DNA of 64,000 bases from Omphiscola glabra (GCA_964017045.1 OZ024795.1:51384850-51448849), one strand, 5' to 3'. Counted from the stretch's first letter, positions 50,853 to 62,539 are shown. A program made the numbers and translations. The notes: generated from the sequence alone by a model not told the origin.

Positions 50853-51237
50853 GTGAGTCGGGGAGGGCATTTAAGAGTTCACGCTCGACGGTCCGCCGAC
50901 GCCATTTCCCAATGTAACATGTCTTGTATAATATATATATATCTTTTAATGTTTTAACTCGCCTGCCTCTATAAATATCCACCCAATCGATCCATGTTCC
51001 TGGACAATTTTTTTCTTCTTTCCTCCATCGATTGATACGTTGTCGACGTCTGAATACTGTTATCATGTTTCCTTTCGTCGTCGCTCTTCTAAATTTAACA
51101 CAGCAATCTGTTGTCAGTGACCTGCATCAAACTAGACATTGTCGCAAAACTGGTTAAAGGTTGGTGAGCGAGGTGGGGGAGGGGTGGTGGGGGGAGTATC
51201 GATACTAAATGTCATTGAAACAGATGGCGATATCTAT
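50853..51237. other. Gene-free spacer
   Basis: Nothing recognised apart from a short TA tract near 50930 and a G-rich tract near 51170. Confidence 0.45.
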
Positions 51238-51435
51238 GTTGTCCGACCCATAGAATAAAAACCTTTATGTTTATAGGATACAGTATTGTCACGTCCAGTG
51301 AGTGTTGTCCGACCCATAGAATAGAAACCTCTATGTTTATAGGATACCGTATTGTCACGTCCAGTGAGTGTTGTCCGACCCATAGAATAGAAACCTCTAT
51401 GTTTATATGATACCGTATTGTCACGTCCAGTAAGG
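51238..51435 (+). repeat. Tandem array 3 x 66 bp
   Basis: Unit GTTGTCCGACCCATAGAATA, then GAAACCTCTATGTTTATAGG, then ATAC.GTATTGTCACGTCCAG. The first copy carries most of the differences. Confidence 0.93.
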
Positions 51436-51735
51436 TCATTGTTCGTCGGTTTCACCTTTAAATTCTATAATTAATTCACATTTTAAGGATTTTAACTCCA
51501 TGAAAAGATGGTTTAAGGTCGGCGTTTTTTAAACCAAGTGTAAAAATGTCATATGTCATGGTTTGATAAATCTTTTCGGAGAAAAAAAAACGACTTATAG
51601 TTATATCATTAACTACAACTTTGGATACATTTGATTTGTAAAGAAAAACATCACAGCAAAAAACTGAAACCATTTTCGACGGAGTGCGGTTGCTTAGTCA
51701 TCCAAAGTAAAAATACCACAAAACCCGTTTTCCAG

Positions 51736-51873
51736 GACAGAACTAAGATGGACAGCCCAAGGTTAACGAAACCGCGGAAGCCCCAAAAGAAGCCTTGCGC
51801 CGAACAACAGAGCGAAACAGAAACCTTGACCCTGCAGACAGCTTCCACAGGGGCAGCCGATCGCCAGATGTGA
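51736..51873 (+). other. Candidate small exon or ORF
   Basis: After an acceptor-like CGTTTTCCAG, an ATG at about 51750 opens MDSPRLTKPRKPQKKPCAEQ, then QSETETLTLQTASTGAADRQM and TGA: basic, GC-rich and unlike the local repeats. It does not join in frame to the candidate exon at 50775. Unsupported by homology. Confidence 0.25.
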
Positions 51874-52184
51874 CGTTCCCGCGGCCGTTGCTGCCAACAA
51901 TAGTCGGTGAATAAGGACTGGTGAAAACTATGTAAGTAAGATATAATTTATATATATATATAATATGTAGCTACAAAACTCATTTATATAAGTTTTCCGA
52001 ATATGTCCATCGAATGGGTCCGAAACTCATTTACTCCACAGGAAGTAATCGCCACGAATCAGACCAATGATATTCTTTGGTAACTGTACTGGTCAAAGTA
52101 AAACTATGTCTCGGACTACTTCTCAATAAACACAAATTATATCAAAATTAACCGCGTCCGCTTGAGCCTTCTCCAAGGCAAGTG

Positions 52185-52330
52185 ATAAGCTGAGCACCAC
52201 CGCAGGGGCAGAAGTCACCACAGGGACATCAATCACCCCAGGGGCAGCAATCACCCCAGGGGCAGCAATCACCACAGGGGCAGCAATCACCACAGGGGCA
52301 GCAATCACCCCCAGGGGCAGCAAACATTCT
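52185..52330 (+). repeat. 18-bp minisatellite (CACCACAGGGGCAGCAAT), about 8 copies
   Basis: Regular units with CACC/CCCC variants. Confidence 0.92.
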
Positions 52331-52754
52331 AATACTGACATTGCTGATGAAGTAACTCTCCCTGCAGGGCTGATAATCTTGAGATATACGCCATGGTGTT
52401 CTTAACCTATTTGCAGCGCCGCCCCATCTCTGGATTTCAAAACAATTCCGGCACCCTCATCTAAATTTTCCAAACATATTTCCCGCACACCCCCACGATA
52501 AAAATTGCGAATAGAAATGTAAATAAAGCTGATGCTCTGGGTCTTCCAGCACCCCCCTGATATTACCCCCGACCCCACCTTAAGGGCACCCCTGGTTAGA
52601 AACCCCTGATAGAGGCACTATTGTTTGCTACGTCCAGGGACTACCATGGTTGCTAATTGATTTCATCATTTACAGACTGACGAGTATAGGTTGAGTACTT
52701 TCTATCTGCTACAAGCCTGACACAGTACTTATTATTATTTGTTTTTGTTAAGAC
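52331..52754. other. Gene-free stretch
   Basis: 52395-52615 has hAT-like text (GTTCTTAACCTATTTGCAGC and, inverted, GGTTAGAAACCCCTG), possibly a decayed MITE. Confidence 0.45.
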
Positions 52755-52850
52755 AAACATGATACTCTCACAGCTACACACATACTCTCACAGCTACACA
52801 CATACTCTCACAGCTACACACATACTCTCACAGCTACACACGCTCTCAGC
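52755..52850 (+). repeat. 20-bp tandem repeat (CAGCTACACACATACTCTCA)
   Basis: Four full copies and a shortened last one. Confidence 0.93.
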
Positions 52851-53516
52851 TACATATGATTTTTCATTAAATACATGCAATATTTCAGTACATACCATAT
52901 GCATGCTAGATTCTTCTCTCATTTTCACATATTTAATTAATGAACGATATCGCCGGTATGGCCATGGCATAATGTCAACAACGCTTGCAAAATGTCCTGT
53001 TCTTGAGCTCCATAAGTTAGAAAACTATGCTAATTTGTTTGTTAAAACATGGCTTTCGCATAACTTCCTGTAGTGTGAACACGTGACCAACAGTTTATTG
53101 CTTGATTGGATGTGTCAAGAAGAAGAACATTCAACAATAAGTCATGGTGCACTGTTAAAAGTACGCATCGAATATAGGCGCGGACCTGGCGAGAGATAGT
53201 GAACTCACCATAGGTTTCGCGCAAGATCATCATGGATGAAATCTACACTGGTGGCCATTAGACCAGGGGTCGGCAAACTTTTTGGTAACAGTGTGCCAAA
53301 GTAGGCCGGAAAATATATAGACCAACAGAGGATGAATATGGATGGAGAATACGAACCAACCAGGAATTGTACAGTGTATATCAGGATCCCACGCTAGTAG
53401 CAGAAATGTTTAAAAAAGGTAGACTACGCTGGGCGGGACACTTAGAAAGAATGCCAAATGACAGAGGAGTGAAGAGGGCGCACCACCGAAAAACCCAGAG
53501 GAAAACGGCTCAAAGG

Positions 53517-53706
53517 CAGACCTAGGCTTAGATGGCAGACCTAGGCTTAGATGGCAGACCTAGGCTTAGATGGCAGACCTAGGCTTAGATGGCAGACCTA
53601 GGCTTAGATGGCAGACCTAGGCTTAGATGGCAGACCTAGGCTTAGATGGCAGACCTAGGCTTAGATGGCAGACCTAGGCTTAGATGGCAGACCTAGGCTT
53701 AGATGG
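53517..53706 (+). repeat. 19-bp array (TTAGATGGCAGACCTAGGC), 10 copies, inside the LINE
   Basis: Expanded from the stretch that encodes the GRPRLRWMDD-type motif of the polymerase tail. Copies are near identical. Confidence 0.93.
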
Positions 53707-53775
53707 GTGGATGATTTGGAAAAAAGATCTACAGCATGTGGGAATCCAAGCATGTGAAAGAAAAGCATCAAGTTA

Positions 53776-54368
53776 GGTCTGAGGGGAAGGAGGTGGTGAG
53801 GCAGGCCAAAATCCTACGTAGGCTGTAGCGCCAAAGGGATGGGTTGGATGGTCTGAGGGGAATGAGGTGGTGAGGCAGGCCAAAGTCCTACATAGGCTGT
53901 AGTGCCACAGGGATGGGTTGGATGGTCTGAGGGGAAGGAGGTGGTGAGGCAGGCCAAAATCCTACATATGCTGTAGCGCCAAAGGGATGGGTTGGATGGT
54001 CTGAAGGGAAGGAGGTGGTGAGGCAGGCCAAAATCCTACGTAGGCTGTAGCACCAAAGGGATGGGTTGGATGGTCTGAGGGGAATGAGGTGGTGAGGCAG
54101 GCTAAAGTCCTACATAGGCTGTAGTGCCACAGGGATGGGTTGGATGGTCTGAGGGGAAGGAGGTGGTGAGGCAGGCCAAAATCCTACATATGCTGTAGCG
54201 CCAAAGGGATGGGTTGGATGGTCTGAAGGGAAGGAGGTGGTGAGGCAGGCCAAAATCCTACATAGGCTGTAGCGCCAAATGGATGGGTTGGATGGTCTGA
54301 GGGGAAGGATGTGATGAGGCAGGCCAAAATCCTACATAGGCTGTAGCGCCAAAGGGATGGGTTAGATG
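53776..54368 (+). repeat. 74-bp array, 8 copies, from the LINE 3' end
   Basis: Unit GGTCTGAGGGGAAGGAGGTG, GTGAGGCAGGCCAAAATCCT, then the GGATGGGTTGGAT end. Alternating variant types (AATGAGG and AAGGAGG) suggest higher-order duplication. The last copy ends at the target-site duplication. Confidence 0.93.
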
Positions 54369-54519
54369 GGCCAAAGTAGGATTTCGAATTCATTCAGCGT
54401 GTCAAGAACCTATCAGTCTAACTTATTAATAGTCATTCATATATAGTCATTGATATATATATATATATATATAAATATTATTCTACCGACCCCACCCGCA
54501 TACGACCCTTATCAATACA

Positions 54520-55000
54520 AAACAACTTATGGCAGTGCACATATGCCTTATGGCAGTGCACATATGCCCATGGCAATGCACATATGACTTATGACAGTGC
54601 ACATATGACTGAGAAGCCTCTACGTATAACTTTGGCGTTGCACTTATAACTTTTAATACTGCTCATAATATTTATGGTGGTGCACATATAGCTTTTGACG
54701 GTGCACATACAACTAAAGGCATGAGTCATGGCTTGCACATATAACTTATGACAGTGCACATATAACTTATAATACTGCTAATAATATTTATAGTAGTGCA
54801 CATGTAACGTTTGACAGTGCACATATAACGTTGGACAGTGCACATATAATTAATGGCAGTGCACACATAATTAATGTCCGTGCACATAACTCCTTGCTTG
54901 CACATACAACTAACGCCAGTGCACATATAACTTATGTCAGTGCTTATAAGATTTGTATAGTGCATATATAACTTCCGTCAGTGCACATATAACGTATGGC
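54520..55000 (+). repeat. About 21-bp degenerate array (CAGTGCACATATAACTTATG)
   Basis: About 20 diverged copies, each with the GTGCAC palindrome. A (TA)n tract precedes it at 54445-54470. Confidence 0.88.
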
Positions 55001-55682
55001 AACGCACGGCAGCACCTACACGAGTAAGGGAGATAAATTTTTGGCCAATGCCAATGTCAACATATGCCCGATTGGCTCAGTAAAATGCTGTAGGTAATTT
55101 ATCTATGTACAAGAAAGGCAAGAAACACGTACATCGCTCAACTGTGTCTATGAGATCTTCATGAAAGAAATTCATTTTTAAACAACAAAATTTAACAGCC
55201 TTCATCAACGTTCACATTTACATTTTTTAAACAAAAATTCGCTCTATTTATAGGAAATTGTCATAACTTCTATATTTGTTTGGAAATTTGACATACAAAT
55301 ATTTATCCCCAGCACGATTACTCTAAGCCTTCCATGGACGCCAACCAATATAGCCTTTTAGTAAACAGATCTGTTGGTATGTGAACCCTGTAGACAAACC
55401 ACATGTCAATCGCTGAAACATAATGGAATATTAAATGAGAGCATTGGGACTATAATCTACTATTATACGAAATTCAACGAAGTTGATATGTGAAAGGTCA
55501 ACACTTGGGGAAGGGCGGTTATCGACTCAAATACTAACATATTAAATAAAATATATTTGACATTGGATATGGCATATGACATTGTATGTACATTGAGAAT
55601 AAGCCTACGGCTAATATTGACAATTATTATTCATGGAAGAAGCCAATGGCTGAATGGCAAGGTAAGCTCCACGGCGATTGGC
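55001..55682. other. Gene-free stretch upstream of the 93-aa ORF
   Basis: AT-rich, no repeats recognised; the least repetitive stretch of the right half. Confidence 0.5.
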
Positions 55683-55712
55683 TGACGTAAGTTCGAGTTT
55701 GGCAAGATGGCG
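55683..55712 (+). promoter_or_regulatory. Promoter-like CRE and YY1-like sites
   Basis: TGACGTAA at 55683-55690 resembles a CRE, and CAAGATGGCG at 55703-55712 resembles a YY1 site of the kind found at TATA-less start sites. Both lie 50-80 bp before the 93-aa ORF. Motif matches only. Confidence 0.35.
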
Positions 55713-55762
55713 TAGTCCTCGTTGATTTGAAGATTCTGACAAGATCTAGAAAGCAGACGTCA

Positions 55763-56044
55763 ATGCTGGATTCAGCAAATGTTGATCTTTCTATAAACGT
55801 CACGAATACACGTGGACAAATCGCCGAGTACCATAGAGAGGTATCGCCACAGCGAATCCAAGACGACACGGCCCTGACCCAGGGGATCAGAATGGAAGGT
55901 CAGAAAGCCCAACACGAAACCGAGGCCAAGAAACAGGAAGTACATCACAAAGTTGTCCGTGACGTGGCCCATGACGCAAACGGTCAGCTCGAGAAACTCG
56001 GCGAGCATGCAGACCGCCTTGTACGCCGGGCGAAACACACATAG
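55763..56044 (+). CDS. Uncharacterised 93-aa hydrophilic protein
   Basis: Starts at the first ATG of the frame (MLDSANVDLSINVTNTRGQI) and stops at TAG 56042-56044. I do not recognise it. It is rich in Glu, Gln, Lys, Arg and His, has no signal peptide or membrane segment, and its middle (about 45-85: QKAQHETEAKKQEVHHKVV) looks helical or coiled-coil. Codons are GC-rich like the kinase and unlike the AT-rich surroundings. Its stop abuts the kinase stop on the opposite strand. Alternatives: exon of a larger gene, or an ORF in the kinase 3' UTR; an 88-codon minus frame overlaps it but reads as hydrophobic shadow. Confidence 0.45.
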   Translation: MLDSANVDLSINVTNTRGQIAEYHREVSPQRIQDDTALTQGIRMEGQKAQHETEAKKQEVHHKVVRDVAHDANGQLEKLGEHADRLVRRAKHT

Positions 56045-57184
56045 TCACAGTGAAAGGAGCCACTCTGAGATCCGACGATCCCGTAGTCGCTTGTCCACTC
56101 TGGTATCGATTCCGTGATCCCGTAGCATTATGGATAGATGATCGACTTGCTCGGCTTCCGTGCCGGAATCGGATTCGTTCTCGCTGATATCGGTGGGATG
56201 TAGAAGCCAGGGATCGGTCATGTACTTGGTGATCTCTTTCACGGAACTCCTCCTATTGGGTTTAATATCAAGCGTTTTCCTAAAGAACTTCATGAGGCGC
56301 GGTGAAAACTTTCTCCACTGCGATGGAATTTTCGTACTTTTCCGTCGTTGCCACAGTATGAATTCCTTGAAATAAATATCTCCAATGTCAGCGTTTTCCC
56401 ATGGAAAATTTCCCGTCAACATACAGAACAACAGAACTCCCAGCGCCCAGACGTCAGCCCCGGAAGTCACTAATATACTTTCGTTGCGAACTGCTTCGCA
56501 GACTTCCGGTGGGGTGTATGGAATGCTCCCGTTGGTTTTTCGAACCATGGCGCCATCTCGGCGAGTCATGCCGAAATCCATGAGTTTAACTTTGGAGAAG
56601 TCTTGGGCCAGGACCAGAATGTTCTCCGGCTTGATGTCCCTGTGGACGAGCTTTTTGCTGTGCATAAATTCAAGAGCCGACGCCACCTGCCGGATGACCG
56701 CCTTCGTGTCCTGCTCCACCATCCCGACCTGGGGTGGTATGGAGTCGAAAAGGTCGCCCATCGGGGCGTACTCCAGTGCGAAGACGTAGCTCGCCCGGGT
56801 CTCGAAGGCGACGTTGTAACTATCCACGATGTTGCCGTGAGGCGAGAGGTAGTAGCTGATGTTAAACTCGCGCTGGAAGTCCCGCAGCTTCGTCGACGAC
56901 TTCGGCAAGATCTTCAGTGCTATCCTGGCGCCCGTTTCCTTGCACGTGGCCTGAACCACCTTCCCGTAAGTCCCGCGTCCCAAATCTCGGACGATCTCGT
57001 AGTGGTCCCGAATACTCAACATCTGGAGGTTCTCTGACGTGCTGCATCTTGGCGACTGCGATTTCGACCGGACCGACTGGAGGTCTTCGTCTGATTCCGA
57101 GTTGAACAGGGCGGAGTTCGGCCTCAAGAAATTGGGGTTTGCGTTGCTCTCAAGGGCGTTATTTGTGTTTGGAAGCAGGGCCAT
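56045..57184 (-). CDS. SBK1: SBK1-like serine/threonine protein kinase, single exon
   Basis: 379 aa, intronless. The kinase domain (about 62-328) has the Gly loop GRGTYGKV (69-76), VAIK-type Lys in IALKIL (K91), alpha-C Glu in QREF (E106), HRDIKPEN (181-188) with Asp183, DFG (203-205), activation-segment SIPYTPPE (PPE instead of APE) and DVWALGVLLFCMLTGNFPWE. EYAPMGDLFDSIPPQVG, DFGMTRR and the VCEA after PPE are typical of the SBK (SH3-binding domain kinase) family rather than other CAMK-like kinases. The N-terminus (1-55) is Asn/Ser-rich, and the C-terminal tail (330-379) is acidic then basic without the long proline tail of vertebrate SBK1. The start ATG has a strong context (A at -3, G at +4). 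All catalytic residues are present, so it should be active. Substrate unknown. Confidence 0.92.
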   Translation of the reverse strand: MALLPNTNNALESNANPNFLRPNSALFNSESDEDLQSVRSKSQSPRCSTSENLQMLSIRDHYEIVRDLGRGTYGKVVQATCKETGARIALKILPKSSTKLRDFQREFNISYYLSPHGNIVDSYNVAFETRASYVFALEYAPMGDLFDSIPPQVGMVEQDTKAVIRQVASALEFMHSKKLVHRDIKPENILVLAQDFSKVKLMDFGMTRRDGAMVRKTNGSIPYTPPEVCEAVRNESILVTSGADVWALGVLLFCMLTGNFPWENADIGDIYFKEFILWQRRKSTKIPSQWRKFSPRLMKFFRKTLDIKPNRRSSVKEITKYMTDPWLLHPTDISENESDSGTEAEQVDHLSIMLRDHGIDTRVDKRLRDRRISEWLLSL

Positions 57185-58097
57185 CCTTTCCCGTCGTTGA
57201 AAATCCGAAGTTTACGTTCATAAAGACGTGTTGTTCTTCAAAGCTTAGAATTCTTTTGAAATGACTTCAAAGGAGAATGTGGAATCATCCTTGTGTTTCT
57301 TGTGATCTCCTCCCCTAAACTGTACACCAGCTGGTCGGCCGGTCACCATCCAGAGCGGGGGCTGGCTAATATCCGTGGTTCGTCTTTAGCTGTGATCGTT
57401 GTGAGGTATGTTTACAGCTCACATCGCCTGCGTCATTTCACCCCCCTCGCTCCGTCCTCGATGGCCACGCCACGTCAAATTCCGTCACAATGAAAATAAC
57501 CCCAACTAACAAGCTGACGCACGTGATTGGGGGTGGGGGGTAGCCTGGCCGGGGTTTGGGGGCTGAGACGGTGGGCTGTGGGCGAGCAGTGATCAGAGAC
57601 GAAGTTGCCAGTCCACGGGGCCGGGGAGACGCCCGTGAAAGAAAGTCAATAAATCGATAGATCACCCCCTCTCTCTTCTCTCTCTCTCTCTCTCCTTGTT
57701 ACCCTCCGAATATCGCAGGGATTTTTTTAAGAGACGAGATTGGCCGGGGGGAACCTCTCACAACTCTGGGTTTTTTCTCTCCCCTTCGCCAAGGCTAACA
57801 GATCTGGGGCTATTACTCCGCCGTGAGCAATGTCTGGGCTTTAGGGATGACTCATCTAGGGAAGGAAGAGAAAGAAATGAGAACCGTTAAAAATGTGTTT
57901 TACTTTTCCCCATTTCAATGGAGAGGGAAAGAAAAAATAGTTACACATTTATCTCACATTTTTTTTAAAGGAGGAACAACTATCAAAGACTGTGACGTCA
58001 CGTGATTTTAAAAATAATTTATTAATTTTTATTTTCGAAGAACGAGTCAAACTCTAAAAGGTAAAATATATATTGAGATTTCAGCATTTTTAAGAAA
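57185..58097. other. Upstream region of the kinase; no other gene seen
   Basis: GC-rich up to about 57640, then a (CT)n tract at about 57672-57695. This should hold the kinase 5' UTR and promoter (minus strand), but I see no decisive element. Confidence 0.5.
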
Positions 58098-58660
58098 AGA
58101 TATCTCTTTATGAACATATCTTTGTCTCTTTATGAACACATCTTTATCTCTTTATGATCATATCTCTATCACTTTATGAACATATCTTTATCTCTTTATG
58201 ATCATTCTTTATCTCTTTATGAACATATCTTTGTCTCTTTATGAACATATCTTTGTCTCTTTATGAACATATCTTTGTCTCTTTATGATCATTCTTTATC
58301 TCTTTATGAACATATCTTAATCTGTTTATGATCATTCTTTATCTCTTTATGAACATATCTTTATCTCTTTATGAACTATCTTTATCTCTTTATGAACATA
58401 TCTTTGTCTCTTTATGAACATATCTTTATCTCTTTATGAACATATCTTTGTCTCTTTATGAACATATCTTTATCTCTTTATGAACATATCTTTATCTCTT
58501 TATGAACATATCTTTATCTCTTTATGAACATATCTTTGTCTCTTTATGAACATATCTTTATCTCTTTATGATCATATCTATATCTCATTATGAACATAGC
58601 TTTATCTCTTTATGAACATATATTTATCTCTTTATGAACATATCTTTATCCCTTGGACCA
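58098..58660 (+). repeat. 24-bp array (TCTCTTTATGAACATATCTT), about 24 copies
   Basis: Mixed GAACAT/GATCAT and TTTG/TTTA variants; some copies are 22-23 bp. Confidence 0.93.
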
Positions 58661-58721
58661 GCGGAAACATAACACTTTTTAATGTTGAGCAAAACAAGCA
58701 AAGAGTAATTCAACATAAGAA

Positions 58722-58997
58722 GATCTACCATTAGAAGAACTACCATTAGAAGACCTACCATAGAAGAATACCATTAGAAGAACTACCATTAGAAGAACTA
58801 CCATTAGAAGAACTACCATTAGAAGAACTACCATTAGAAGACCTACCATAGAAGAATACCATTAGAAGAACTACCATTAGAAGACCTACCATATGAATAA
58901 CTACCATTAGAAGACCTACCATAGAAGAATACCATTAGAAGAATACCATTAGAAGACCTACCATTAGAAGACCTACCATATGAATAACTACCATTAG
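58722..58997 (+). repeat. 15-16 bp array (CATTAGAAGAACTAC)
   Basis: About 18 copies with AGACCTACC, ATAGAAGAATA and ATATGAATAA variants that recur in blocks, implying higher-order duplication. Confidence 0.92.
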
Positions 58998-59655
58998 AGA
59001 AATTACAACCGTTAGCTGAAGCGATTTATTCATAAAAAAATTTTTTTTGCATTTCCAAAATTGGAAACCACATATACAAATATTTTTTTTTAAATTTACA
59101 AATCTGCTTCACCCGTCCATTTTCATAGGCTGCTAACGGTCTTCACGCCATCAGCCGTCCATTTTCATAGGCTGCTAACGGTCTTCACGGCACACGGATT
59201 TTACAAATGCTGTGATTAGCCGGGGCCATCCATCGACCTTACCGGAGAAGGGCATCCCTAATTGAGGCTAGGCCTTATGACGTCACGCGCTGCCGTTCAA
59301 CCTGCCAGGCACTCGGTTTGCATCGATGCTGTGTATCTTTCACCGAGACCCCGCTCAACCCACCCCCCCAAACCGTCTCTTAAGTACTTAATTCTTATCG
59401 ACGTTCGATTACAATACGCTGTGTCTCTCCGATATTGATTTATTTTTAGGTGTTAGTCGTAACATCAGGAGTGTGTGTGATTTACTCTCTTAACCCCACC
59501 CCCTCCCAGGCAGTGCGAAGAGGCGGGGGGGGGGGGGAGAAGGGGTCTTCTCTGAAAATGGCGCCGAAGTTTCATACAAAATATGTGTTGATAAATACTT
59601 TTGGGTGAATGGGGCGCTTAAATTCAGGTTACCCCACCCCGGGCTCAGCCTTTGC
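58998..59655. other. GC-rich, promoter-like gap before the large array
   Basis: A 47-bp duplication (CCGTCCATTTTCATAGGCTG) is at about 59115-59200. TGACGTCA (full CRE) lies at 59278-59285. GAAAATGGCGCCGAAG at 59555 is a strong-context ATG that stays open for 16 codons, with a possible donor GGTGAAT. No supporting exon found. Confidence 0.4.
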
Positions 59656-62102
59656 CTACCACACCCCTTTACAACAGACCCCCTCTACCACACCCCTTTA
59701 CAACAGACCCCCTCTACCACACCCCTTTACAACAGACCCCCTCTACCACACACACCTTTACAACAGACCCCCTCTACCACACACACCTTTACAACAGACC
59801 CCCTCTACCACACCCCTTTACAACAGACCCCCTCTACCACACCCCTTTACAACAGACCCCCTCTACCACACACACCTTTACAACAGACCCCCTCTACCAC
59901 ACACACCTTTACAACAGATCCCCTCTACCACACTCCTTTACAACAGACCCCCTCTACCACACCCCTTTACAACAGACCCCCTCTACCACACCCCTTTACA
60001 ACAGACCCCCCACTACCACACACCTTTACAACAGACCCCCCACTACCACACACCTTTACAACAGACCCCCACTACCACACACCTTTACAACAGACCCCCA
60101 CTACCACACACCTTTACAACAGACCACCACTACCACACACCTTTACAACAGACCCCCACTACCACACACCTTTACAACAGACCCCCACTACCACACACCT
60201 TTACAACAGACCCCCACTACCACACACCTTTACAACAGACTCCCCACTACCACACACCTTTACAACAGACCCCCACTACCACACACCTTTACAACAGACC
60301 TCCCACTACCACACACCTTTACAACAGACCCCACTGTGGTAGTCCAACAGACCCCCCACTACCACACACCTTTACAACAGACCCCCACTACCACACACAC
60401 CTTTACAACAGACCCCCACTACCACACATCTTTACAACAGACCCCCACTACCACACCCCTTTACAACAGACCCCCCACTACCACACACCTTTACAACAGA
60501 CCCCCCACTACCACACACCTTTACAACAGACCCCCCACTACCACACACCTTTACAACAGACCCCCCACTACCACACCCCTTTACAACAGACCCCACTACC
60601 ACACACCTTTACAACAGACCCCCACTACCACACCCCCTTACAACAGATTCCCACTACCATACCCCTTTACAACAGACACCCACTATCACACACCTTTACA
60701 ACAGACCCCCACTACCACACCCCTTTACAACAGACCCCCACTACCACACACCTTTACAACAGACACCCACTATCACACACCTTTACAACAGACCCCCACT
60801 ACCACACACCTTTACAATAGACCCCCACTACCACACACCTTTACAACAGACCCCCACTATCACACCCCTTACAACAGACCCCCACTACCACACACCTTTA
60901 CAATAGACCCCCCACTACCACACTCCTTTACAACAGACCCCCACTACCACACACCTTTACAACAGACCCCCCACTACCACACACCTTTACAACAGACCCC
61001 CCACTACCACACACCTTTACAACAGACCCCACTACCACACACCTTTACAACAGACCCCCACTACCACACCCCTTTACAACAGACCCCCACTACCACACAC
61101 CTTTACAACAGACCCCCACAATCACACACCTTTACAACAGACCCCCCACTACCGCACCCCTTTACAACAGACCCCCACTACCACACACCTTTACAACAGA
61201 CCCCCCACTACCACACACCTTTACAACAGACCCCCACAATCACACACCTTTACAACAGACCCCCCACTACCGCACCCCTTTACAACAGAACCCCACTACC
61301 ACACACCTTTACAACAGACCCCCCACTACCACACACCTTTACAACAGACCCCCACTACCACACACCTTTACAACAGACCCCCCACTACCACACACCTTTA
61401 CAACAGACCCCCACTACCACACACCTTTACAACAGACCCCCACTACCACACACCTTTACAACAGACCCCCACTACCACACCCCCTTACAACAGACCCCCA
61501 CTACCACACCCCTTTACAACAGACACCCACTATCACACACCTTTACAACAGACCCCCACTACCACACCCCTTTACAACAGACCCCCACTACCACACACCT
61601 TTACAACAGACACCCACTATCACACACCTTTACAACAGACCCCCACTACCACACACCTTTACAACAGACCTTCACTATCACACCCCCTTACAACAGACCC
61701 CACTACCACACACCTCTACAACAGACCCCCCACTACCACACACCTTTACAACAGACCCCCCCACTACCACACCCCTTTACAACAGACCCCCACTACCACA
61801 CACCTTTACAACAGACCCCCCACAATCACACACCTTTACAACAGACCCCCACTACCGCACCCCTTTACAACAGACCCCCACTACCACACACCTTTACAAC
61901 AGACCCCCACAATCACACACCTTTACAACAGACCCCCCACTACCGCACCCCTTTACAACAGACCCCCACTAACACACACAACTTTCACAACAGACCCCCC
62001 ACTACCACACACCTTTACAACAGACCCCCACTACCACACACACACTTTTACAACAGACCACCACTACCACACCCCTTTACAACAGACCCCCACTATCACA
62101 GA
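59656..62102 (+). repeat. Large C-rich minisatellite, about 85 x 27-31 bp
   Basis: Core CCTTTACAACAGACCCC plus C(T)CTACCACACA. Early copies have CCCTCTACC, later ones CCCCCACTACC. Unit length drifts in steps of one base, and the core has no stop in any + frame, so all three frames stay open for hundreds of codons (the longest is 823). One TGTGGTAGT interruption is at about 60333. The + strand is almost free of G. Confidence 0.96.
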
Positions 62103-62539
62103 CCCAAAAGACTTAAAAGATGACCAAACGTTCAGCTTATTTCAGATACGCTTGTACATACATTGTTGGCCTAAAAGAAGAGTAGTTGATCAACTAATAT
62201 ATGTTGCCAATGTCATCTCGCACAAGTCTGTAAGGGAACACCCCCCCCCCCCCCACTTACCCCACGCCCACAGAGTTTGACGAGATGTTTATCACCCATC
62301 ATTCAACCATCTGACGTTAAGAGCCGAAACCTACCATCACAGCACAGAAAAACATCAACTCTATTTTAACGTTTCCATCTGCTGGTTCAGCGTACCGTCG
62401 GAAGGTAGCAGCCTTTAAAAACTAATATGTTTAACTCTTACGGCTTACAGCATTTGAAGATTTTTATTTGTGACGTGCTTTCTAAAGTCTGACATAGACG
62501 TGCACTTGGGAGGTCAAGACCCAACGTGCTTTCTAATGC
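62103..62539. other. Gene-free spacer
   Basis: C-run at about 62240-62254. No gene. Confidence 0.5.

Larger units (their letters stand above)
53306..54369 (+). pseudogene. 5'-truncated LINE insertion with an 11-bp target-site duplication
   Basis: Flanked by GCCAAAGTAGG at 53295-53305 and 54370-54380. Translation gives IYRPTEDEYGWRIRTNQELY, then MFKKGRLRWAGHLERMPNDR, a LINE polymerase C-terminus, and later DDLEKRSTACGN and GRPKSYVG-type remnants. The coding sequence is interrupted and extended by two tandem arrays (next entries), and there is no poly-A tail; the 3' end is GGGATGGGTTAGATG. Confidence 0.8.
53264..54430. mobile_element. hAT-like element split by a LINE insertion
   Basis: Starts CAGGGGTCGGCAAACTTTTT. 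Its text GTGTGCCAAAGTAGG stops at 53305 and resumes after 54370 as GCCAAAGTAGGATTTCGAAT, so the LINE between lies in it. The right terminus is not identified. Confidence 0.6.

Noticed and set aside
56385..57037. + strand ORFs of 134 and 144 codons
   Set aside because: Antisense shadows of the GC-rich kinase gene; they carry no recognisable domain.
59605..62123. Very long ORFs (up to 823 codons) as a repetitive protein
   Set aside because: All three + frames are open because the repeat core lacks stops, and the frame changes freely with unit length. No sign of selection for one frame.
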